Shown piece after piece: positions 56,182-64,000 of a DNA stretch of 64,000 nucleotides. Numbering within the stretch: the first letter of the stretch is position 1; each line of letters opens with the position of its first letter. This DNA comes from Psococerastis gibbosa (Eukaryota > Arthropoda > Insecta > Psocodea > Psocidae): NCBI GenBank assembly GCA_963971405.1, contig OZ020486.1, forward strand, positions 10,315,419 through 10,379,418, written 5' to 3'. Both the position numbers and the translations under genes were made by a program. The notes below the pieces were generated by a model. The model was not told where the DNA came from, did no database searches, and saw only the letters and a program-made list of their open reading frames with translations.

Positions 56182-57051
56182 ACAGTAGGAGTCGGCGGAG
56201 CGTCCATAGGTTGCTCCCAATCGTCAATTGTTGGAGCTAGTAATCGGGCAGCTATCTTAACTTACAAAAATGGGCCAAACATACTAATAGCCTTTTTTCG
56301 AAATGTGGAGCGACGCTGACTGCTCTGCCTACCAAGAGCGGTAACCATGCAGGCCTATCATTAGTAATTCGATATGCTAGAAAATAGCTTTTTGCCAGCC
56401 GCCTTCCATGATAATACTAAATGGTCATGGTCTGGGTTATGGTTAACATGGGTGTTTGTGATCAAGCTTAGTGGAGTACTGCTTTAGAGGCTAGTAAAAT
56501 ATTTGTGGTAAATTATTATTATTTTCATATCAATCACGTATTCTGTAAATTTACATCGTGGCATCCTAACAAAATAATGAGGTAATTTAGGTATACGTAC
56601 AGGTTGAGTTTTCCGCTTTACACGGTTGGTATGAAATTCCCCCTTATTGTGAACAATTGCGTCAAAAATTTGAAATGTCTAGTAGTCAGAGAAAACAGTT
56701 TTTTTTTTCTGGAGTAAGCCTTTGTGCTTCGCGAAACATGCCATAATTTATAAGCATACTTATTCTGGTTTTTCTGTTACGGAAGGACTTATAGCCTTTT
56801 TCTGCCATTGCCCTAAGCTAGTTCGTAGTGTTAGAAGTTGATTAATTTCAGCTATAAAAGATTTTACTGTCACGTGTATGTTGTAAAACTTGCCATGCAA
56901 TTATGAACCCTCGAGTCTACAGCTTTACTTTATACAAACCTGGTGCATTTATAACTAGGTCCTATATTTTTAGCTGCAGAATCAGAGGTAACTAATTTGT
57001 CGAGAATATTTGGTTAAAGTAAGGCCGCCACTTAGGTTTTCCCGGTTACAG

Positions 57052-59258
57052 TGGAAGAAAAGAGTGACCACAGCGATGATTTGGAGAAAATTATCGACGT
57101 CTTGCAAGATAACTTTGCTGCCAGCGAGTCGGGAGGCGCGGAGCTCAAGATTGTCGAAGAGCAACTTCGTTTGATTTTCAACTTGTACCTACCAACTCCT
57201 CTAACTCCTCAGATTCTCACTCGTGTTGATACCGGTACTTGTTTCTCGCAGTGTTTCGTCGATAATTACTACGAGTCAGTGCTGCTTTTATTCTTGGACA
57301 ACGTACAAGTAATTTTAAAGCATGATAGTCTGTCAAAGTTGGTGAACAGTTTTGTAGCTTACGATCACGGAGACTGGAAGATGCTTAGAATTGTATTGGT
57401 GTGTCTTACGGAGGCTTTAAAAGATGTTGCGTCTCCTTCAAAAGAGTGTGACTATCTAATGAAACTGCTTGTGAAAGTGATTGATTCTGATATGTTAGCG
57501 TCTGCGCTGTTACGTGGAGTACTTTGCAACCAAATTGATCTGTCAGATGTGGAAATTTGCACGCCACTGCTTATGTCTCTCCCGGATCGCCTAGCCAATA
57601 AGACTAAAGGGAAAATGTGCGAGATTTTCAATACGCAAATCCCCTTCAAGTTGGTGTCTCGATTTGTCATGGCCTTCATGTGTCTGAATCAAGTCCATAT
57701 TAAAACCGGCTTGGCTATAAACACTTCCGGTATGTCGGAGCTGTTTTCAGATTTATTCCGAGTGTATGGTGCACACGATAGTCTTGTTAAAATTCTTAAA
57801 ACATTTCAAATGACCAAATTTTGGTCTTATGTGAAAAGCTTGGTAAAAACTCTTGAGCACCGTCCATTGGAACGTTTCATTTGGCTATTACTAATTACCT
57901 GCGAAAATCCAGTCGATGTGTGGTGCCATCTTGGAAATCATGTTAAACAGTCAAAAACATTGGAGTTTCTTCTCATTGAAAAACTTCCGCTGTTAAATTA
58001 TTATGATTCACGTAACTATCCCAGGCTGTTGGATAATCTTGTTGGTTACCTCAGTTTGGTATGTAATGGTATGGTTTCAAACCTGCTGTTAAAAACCCTG
58101 ATGGTGTGGAGCGAGAAGGCAGCCATCGCTGGCACGCCTGTTCAGCAGCGCTTTTATCTGTCTGAGATTATAATACGATGCGTTGGTAAAATACGGGTGA
58201 AACTGGCCAAGGACATTAATCAAATTAAAACTGTATTTTTTGAAGGTGTTCCAGCCCATTTGGATTGTACCATTGAGGAAATACGGGCTTTGGGTATGAT
58301 AACTGCCGAGTTGATAGCGGGGGAAATATTGAATATTCCGGAAGGGACAGGTTTAACGTTTGATTATTCGAAAATGAGTGAAAGTACACGGAAAATGGTG
58401 AATAGGCTACGTGAAGTGAAAGAAGCTGTCCCGCCTGATCGTCTCGTTATTGAAAAACCCACTCCTCCGCCCGTGTTTACTTTTCCTATTGAAAAACAAG
58501 ATTTTGATTTGGACAGTGACGATGATTTAGTTCCTTATGACACTTCCAATGACGTAAAAAAGAGTGAAACCCCCACTCCTAAATATTTAAGGGATTGTAT
58601 TGCAGGGCTTGCTGACCGACAGAATATTGAAGTGCACAATGCCTGTAAAGACGCCGTTGTCGACTTGATTAAATCCCAACTGGCAGACGATGATCCTTCT
58701 CTAGGTACCGAGCTGCTGGACCTGTTGTCAGATTTACGTATGAGTGATGCCTGTATCGAGGTAGTCTGCATTTTCCCATCTCAATCCGCCCTCCATATTG
58801 CTCACTCATTGTCGCTGCATCGTTCTATCGCCGCTCATGTGTTTTCAGTATTAGTTTTATGTCACGCAGTCGACCGTTTAAGCAAAAATGACAAATTTCT
58901 GCCAGTTTGCGAACACTTCTTTTTCCCGTTTGTCTCGCGACGTTTTAGCAATGATCCGACATTTCTTGCTAAACTGCTTCTCTACTACGCCAAAGTTATG
59001 TCGCTGTCGATTAATTCGCCGTCTATCGGGAATATAGCTTCAGAGTTGGCGGTAATTGTGAAAACGTTTAGATCCCATGCGGATGCGTCGGTGCGAGCTG
59101 CGGCCCTGATGGGAATAGCTTTGATTATGGATTCGAAAGCGCTGGCGTCATATATAGCAGACGTCTCAGAGTGGATTGAATTCACTGCAAAACACGATCC
59201 AGATACGAAGTGCCGATATATGGCTGCGTCATTGGTACCAAGCTGCCGAAGCTCTTAA
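57052..59258 (+). CDS. lqfR: TEL2 (TELO2) exon fused in frame to epsinR, alternative last exon 7
   Basis: A single 2.2-kb exon, phase 1 in (G/TG gives Val), stop TAA 59256-59258. It adds 735 residues after epsinR exon 6 for a predicted 1122-aa fusion. It is a HEAT-repeat-like helical protein. The acidic DLDSDDDLVPYD (about residues 485-496) matches the CK2 site through which TELO2 docks to PIH1D1 of the R2TP complex, and the segment from PTPKYLRDCIAGLADRQNIE through GTELLDLLSDL is the Telomere_reg-2 domain. TEL2 with TTI1/TTI2 and HSP90 stabilises PIKKs (mTOR, ATM, ATR, SMG1). Human TELO2 is 837 aa, so this is somewhat short but nearly whole. The first in-frame Met is about residue 111 and a TAG lies in frame at 57033-57035, so an independent TEL2 start is unlikely. 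The same fusion is reported for Drosophila lqfR. Confidence 0.93.
58512..58526 (+). other. DSDDD CK2/PIH1D1 docking motif in TEL2
   Basis: Codons for Asp-Ser-Asp-Asp-Asp followed by LVPYD. In vertebrate TELO2 the equivalent serine is phosphorylated by CK2 and bound by PIH1D1. Its preservation suggests the fused TEL2 part still uses the R2TP/HSP90 route. Function inferred from the family. Confidence 0.65.
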
Positions 59259-59800
59259 TTTGATTGCTTATTGCATAGCTCCTGCCATTATTGTCGCGAT
59301 TATAACGACTTCTAACCATTGAAATCGATTTGGCAAAAAAAATCCTTGGGACTTTTCCCCCTGCCTCGGTTTTTCGGGACTTTCTCCATGTCGCTGGTTT
59401 GGTTAGTCACCTATTTGTGATTTCTGCGGCTTTTCTCAATACTTACAGTGTGAGGAACATCGTATCACATTCGTACATGATCCAACGCTCTGATTTTTAT
59501 TTCTGCATCTGCCTGTGTCACTATTGGAAGTTTTACATGACAATAATTCGTCTTCGAAAGGGACAACATTAATTATAGTATAATTGTGTTTCAAAAATTA
59601 TTTTTGGCGCTCAAATTTCCCATCTCTCCTATATATAACTCTAGCTTTCACTCTATTCGGTTTCAGTGTTAGGTTCCAGCTACATATTTACGATACAATA
59701 CGAATCACTTGTTCGATTTACTTGTTCCTGTATTAATTTATGTTGCAGCAAATGGCTTCTATTCTGAAGTACCGTATGTATGTATACAGTTAAGCTTTAA

Positions 59801-59806
59801 AATAAA
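59801..59806 (+). terminator. candidate polyadenylation signal for the fusion transcript
   Basis: AATAAA in AAAATAAAATAATTG, 540 bp after the TEL2 stop. Use of this site would end the fusion mRNA before exons 8-10. Confidence 0.5.
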
Positions 59807-59809
59807 ATA

Positions 59810-61914
59810 ATTGAATATTCAATGATAAAGCAGGGAGCTCTAAGTTCTTTTATGAGGAACAAGGAAAGTCAATTAGAAATTAAATTGAACATGCATTGAA
59901 TTGTTAAATCTTTAAATCTTGATGTGTAAAAAGAGGGTTATAAACATGTAGGCTACATTACAAACTTTTTATTTAATTGTTATATTGTACAGTTGTATCC
60001 CTTTCGGATGTAAAAATAATTCCATTTTTTAGTATTAGCTTTTTTTTAATATACTGTATACATTTTGTAGTATTTTTTTTCTTGTCTTTATGCACTACAC
60101 CATATTATTTAGTTACAACTGTTGGAAGCATTGGCTGAATTAAAAGCGGTGTATGTCTTATTAGTGGCCTGATAAGGCTTTTCCAATTGTGCATCTTAAG
60201 CTATTGATGGAGAGAAATGTGGCTAATGATTAGTTTGTTAGTTTCGGAATAACACGTGGTGTATGTAAATTTGACTATAACGCGGCGTTCATAATTATAT
60301 ATATCGTTGAGCTAGTTTTATGTGATACATGGTTATTTTTCAATGAGTGCACAAACTTCACATACTAAAAGTTTATGAATGTGATTTTAAATATGTTATT
60401 TACAGATATTTAACTTTAAGAGCCCCCCCCCCCCCACTGCGGGTTTTCTGTACAAATCCGAATTTCCCAGAAAATATCCATTGTAATGTGTGTCGCATCC
60501 TTCAGAAAAAATACTCCCTTACATTTTGATACATGTAGGCATCACAACAAACAAACAAAGGTAGGCCAGAGTTGTGAAACTGCTTCCTACAGAGGCTCTC
60601 ACAATCCGTTTTTTGTACTTATCATGTTCTATTGTCATGAATGAATGGAACGTGTCTTGAACTATAAAATAATGATAATAATTAATAATTATTATATGCA
60701 ATAATTAATATAATTTATAATACATATAATATATTACATATAATTACTTGTAATGCCGCGCCGTGCGGGGTAGGCCTATAGCAATTTTCCCTGCCCTAAA
60801 ACTCAAATAAAATAAAATTACATGTAGTTAATCTGTATTATATACGCGCACATATCACTTATCAAAATGTAAAGTAGCATTTCTGCTAAGGGATGTGACA
60901 TTTTAGATAGCTCTAAAAGATATATTCCATATTATATTCGTTTTATTCACTTGTAAGCCCCCCTGATTGTGCCTTAAGTAAAATTATTAACCAATATGCG
61001 AAATATTGTAGGCAGCGCCATGTCTACCTCTAACTTTGTACTGGTATATGTAAGGTATGAATTTGAAGGAGCGGTGTATTCTTCCTTCTTATAACTAACC
61101 TTCAGTGGAATTCGGTGCGGAAATAGCTTGTCTCCTATTTTAGATGCGTTAAATACGTACGGCATATTAGCTATTCCTTCATTATGACTATAAAAGGTAA
61201 GTTAAAGTGTCTTACAACCAGTGTGGACACATTTTGAAGTCTGTCGCAAATTTAAAACAATCATTATTTTTATTTTCAGCTTTTTTTTTTTAATCCATGA
61301 AGAGTGCCTAATTATGTAGTCACAAATTTGATCCTGGAATTGGAATATCTAATTTATAATATATTGGAGTATCAATTGTCCTGTTGGTAGAGAACTAAAC
61401 TATACTGTATGTTCGAGACTCGACATAACAGAAAAAATTTTCAATTAAGAACACGGCTGCCGGACATGTTACTGACCACAACAACCCAAATAGAACAGTG
61501 GTCAAGAAAGAGGATCCTCTACCAGTAATTAAACTTGACCCTCATTGTGGTTTTAATACCATGGCTTTTTTATACAGATAATTGAAATATTATATCAAAA
61601 TAGAAACATTGCTAGGCAGAAACGATTTGAATAAAAGAAAATTGCCTTTCTTTTCAACATTGGGAAATTTGAATGATAGTGCCAGGCTTTAATACATTTT
61701 TTGTCTACCCAAAGTATAGGATTAATACAGAGCTTTCGGAACCGAGTTATTTGGAAGAAATTAATTATTTTCTAGTTATAGGGCTTCAATTGTTATTGAA
61801 CTAGATTTTTGAAAAACTGTAGAAAGCTCCGCCTTAGTTTGATGTTTACTGATCATTTCTTTTAAACATATTCCTGCTGTCGTTTGTTGTTGAACGACGT
61901 CCCTTTTGTTGCAG
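59810..61914. other. intronic/3' flank, no exon seen
   Basis: AT-rich. C-run at 60424-60437; a fragment CATTTTGATACA near 60524 and ATCAAAATGTAAAGTAGCATTTCTG near 60863 belongs to the dispersed GATACA/GAGGAGCATT family. No coding segment recognised. Confidence 0.45.
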
Positions 61915-62048
61915 ACTTATTAAGTAGTGGTCCCGGGTTTCTGTCCGACTTCCCTCCTATGGCGCCGGCCGCGACCTCCCTACTTCAACCCATGTCTGCT
62001 TCTTCCACTACCAATGTGCCTGTGTCTTCCTCACAATCTTCAAGAAAT
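61915..62048 (+). CDS. lqfR: epsinR, exon 8 (epsinR-only isoform)
   Basis: Strong acceptor CCCTTTTGTTGCAG, phase 1 in, donor AGA AAT/GTAAGT, phase 0 out. Encodes DLLSSGPGFLSDFPPMAPAA then a Ser/Thr-rich TSLLQPMSASSTTNVPV stretch, the low-complexity C-terminal half typical of CLINT1. It joins exon 6 when the TEL2 exon is skipped. Confidence 0.82.
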
Positions 62049-62228
62049 GTAAGTTGCCCTAATATTGCAGCTTTTTTGACCTAGTTAGGATTCTAATATT
62101 CTGCCTGCCGGCCTAGCCACAACGCCGACCAGTCACTTATTGACTGATAATATATACGGTATATACATATATTGTATATAATATTAGAATAACCGGTGGA
62201 ATTATTTATACTATTTTAACACAGTGTG

Positions 62229-62437
62229 TAGGGAGAGATTTCAAAATATTTGGTAAAAAAGGGATTGCCATGTATTTTTGACGGCATTATTCGATTCCTC
62301 GTTCCATGGCCGCAAATATATGGAAGCTGCCAGATGAAAATTTAATTTAAAAAAAAGCTTTTTTGGTGAATTTTTCATCCGGTAATTTCGTCAAATCGCT
62401 CATTCCTTGTTTACAAATAATTCGAAATCTCAGTCTC
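62229..62437. mobile_element. MITE, GGGAGAGATTTC family
   Basis: TAGGGAGAGATTTCAAAATA at the left and TTTACAAATAATTCGAAATC then TCAGTCTC at the right. The inner GACGGCATTATTCGATTCCT and GTAATTTCGTCAAATCGCTC parts are inverted. In intron 8 of epsinR. Confidence 0.65.
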
Positions 62438-62808
62438 AAAACTAGCCCGGACATTAAGCATGTAATTAAAACTATGAAAAGAAATTAGGATTCGTTGGCA
62501 CGGAACGGAGCTTCAGAAGTGATTCGTTCAGTTCGTATCTGTCTCGCTCCCCTATGTATGAATGTCTTATAGCAGACAGTATAATAGGCCGATACTGAGT
62601 CGTTATTTCAACATTTCGTGTCGGTCTCGCTACGAATCGTTTTCCTATCTGTTTCTATTCTTGCTGGCTTTTAATACCATGAGTCAAAGTCAACCCACTC
62701 GGTGTAGTTGATATAATTTAATTTCGGATATTTAGTATTCCTTTGAGGCTATTGATCCCAATTATTTTCGAGGTTGTCTTTCTCAACAATGCATGAATTA
62801 ATTTTTAG

Positions 62809-62962
62809 GTGCAAATTGGGCAAACATGGTCAAATGCTGGGAATGTCAATATTGATATTGACAATTTGTCATTAAGTGGAAGTAAAGGGAAACAAAAGGA
62901 GCAGCGAACTAGTATGAACCAGTTAGCCAGCAATAGTCCTACATCTCCTACTGGGAGACCTG
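62809..62962 (+). CDS. lqfR: epsinR, exon 9
   Basis: Acceptor GAATTAATTTTTAG, phase 0 in, donor CCT G/GTAAGT, phase 1 out. VQIGQTWSNAGNVNIDIDNL matches CLINT1 TWSDPSVNISLDNLL, a conserved C-terminal motif, followed by SLSGSKGKQKEQRTSMNQLA and a Ser-Pro/Thr-Pro segment. Confidence 0.87.
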
Positions 62963-63059
62963 GTAAGTACTAGCTCAAATGACGCATACATATACTATAC
63001 AATATATATGATATGACATGGGAATAAATAGGTTCGTGATTGTTTGATGCAAAAAAATC

Positions 63060-63130
63060 AATTCTGAAGATTTCTTTCGTGCGTTTGACTCCACGCCAGT
63101 CTCAGAAATCTTCTGAACTCGATGGTTTTC
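63060..63130. repeat. fragment of the GTACACA/AGAAGATTTC repeat
   Basis: TCTGAAGATTTCTTTCGTGC and CACGCCAGTCTCAGAAATCT repeat motifs of 2541-2720 and 47620-47893. Partial copy in intron 9. Confidence 0.4.
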
Positions 63131-63703
63131 CAACTACCCATAGTGAACAATCTCACCATTGTGCATCCAGAAGAACACTACAGGACCCATCCCTCTAACG
63201 CCACTTTTTTGTTTACGTGTAGAAATATTAATTAGCCGGGTTAGTGGCTAGTCTGCAAGATGACTCCGTGATCGAATTGACAAATTGCTGCCTGGATAAG
63301 CTGAAACTCCACAGATTTTTCACTTTATTGTTATTGATATTTGTAAGCAATAATTGACATTATTAGGGATGTCTCCCTACCATTTTAATTGCCAGTTTAT
63401 TAATAAATTCAGGCTCAACAAGTCCATAACACAATCGCTGCACAAAATAAATTTCGCTAGAAGGATAGGTCCTGCATGTTTATGTAGATGCATCCTGCCG
63501 CTGCTATGTTTGATGGCCTTAATTACCGTGTACATGATAGAAGCTGCCAAAAGGTTACACCGTTGACTCCAGGATGCCTATTCTGTTGAGGCTATCTGCC
63601 AGCAAGTCATGCCCAGTGTTAGTTCGGAAGACAGGGAATTACGTGTACATAAGTTTTGCCATGTTTTTGGTAGCATAATGAGCGTTTCTATTTTGAATTT
63701 CAG

Positions 63704-63771
63704 GCGCTGGGCCTATGTTTGGAATGAACCAGCCCACGAGAAATCCCAATTTCTACTCTTCACTCAAATGA
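63704..63771 (+). CDS. lqfR: epsinR, exon 10 (terminal)
   Basis: Acceptor CTATTTTGAATTTCAG, phase 1 in, stop TGA 63769-63771. Encodes AGPMFGMNQPTRNPNFYSSL then K. Together with exons 1-6, 8 and 9 the total is 1518 nt, a 505-aa protein. No AATAAA is seen before the window ends, so the 3' UTR continues to the right. Confidence 0.78.
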
Positions 63772-64000
63772 TCTTCGTTGATAACTTAAGTTAGTTGAAA
63801 TTGTTCTGATTATTACCCTAGCACTGGACGCAGTGTTTTGGGGAGGGTGTTGAAATTGTATATTTTGTTAGGAAATCGTTTTCTACGCATTTAATGACCC
63901 TCCCTTAGGGCTCAATCTCGTAAGGGGTTGTTCGAACTCATTCCGAGTAATTATTACTCTGCGGCAAAAGATAATAGATCACCAGCACAATGTTGTTACT

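Noticed and set aside
57452-59185. Minus-strand frames inside the TEL2 exon
   Set aside because: Shadows of the plus-strand TEL2 coding sequence; no domains.

Overview
This is animal nuclear DNA, most likely from an insect or another pancrustacean. Genes are split into short exons with GT-AG introns, non-coding DNA is AT-rich and crowded with transposons, and one gene has a protein architecture reported from Drosophila: an epsin-related ENTH protein joined to TEL2. No bacterial operons, CRISPR arrays or rRNA are visible. I cannot name the species.

Layout. (1) 1-8 kb, minus strand: two phase-compatible exons (7607-7650 and 3119-3342) give the signal peptide and the start of the extracellular domain of a Cys-loop GABA-receptor-like subunit, closest in my judgement to GRD. 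The rest lies beyond the left edge. (2) 8-34.6 kb: no convincing exon. The stretch is a mosaic of decayed non-LTR retrotransposons, tRNA-derived SINEs, palindromic MITEs and an ~850-bp element seen nine times in the window (seven near full length). (3) 34.65-41.44 kb, plus strand: eight exons of a single-pass membrane protein with a signal peptide, two Ig-like domains, a Trp/Cys-rich module, one transmembrane helix and an acidic tail, resembling the FAM187A/B family. (4) 42.8-44.2 kb: a 5'-truncated RNase H-bearing LINE flanked by a 14-bp target duplication. (5) 44.83-45.15 kb, minus strand: a compact MNT/MAD-like bHLH-zipper reading frame. (6) 45.8-63.8 kb, plus strand: the epsinR (CLINT1/lqfR) gene with ten coding exons. 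Exons 1-6 encode the ENTH domain and linker. They can join either one very large exon 7 encoding nearly all of TEL2 (predicted 1122 aa fusion) or exons 8-10 (predicted 505 aa epsinR). All exon phases agree for both forms.

How the parts relate. The MNT-like frame and the epsinR gene diverge from a ~0.6-kb interval with a CACGTG E-box and an 18-bp palindrome centred on a CRE (TGACGTCA), so they may share a promoter. The TEL2 exon has no start codon of its own near its N-terminus, and an in-frame stop lies just upstream of its acceptor. TEL2, a cofactor for PIKK stability, therefore seems to be made here as part of a clathrin-adaptor protein, with splicing deciding the balance. Most other structure is transposon-derived, including the ~850-bp family with asymmetric terminal inverted repeats, a GACA microsatellite and a terminal hairpin, as expected of Helentron-derived (HINE/DINE-like) elements.
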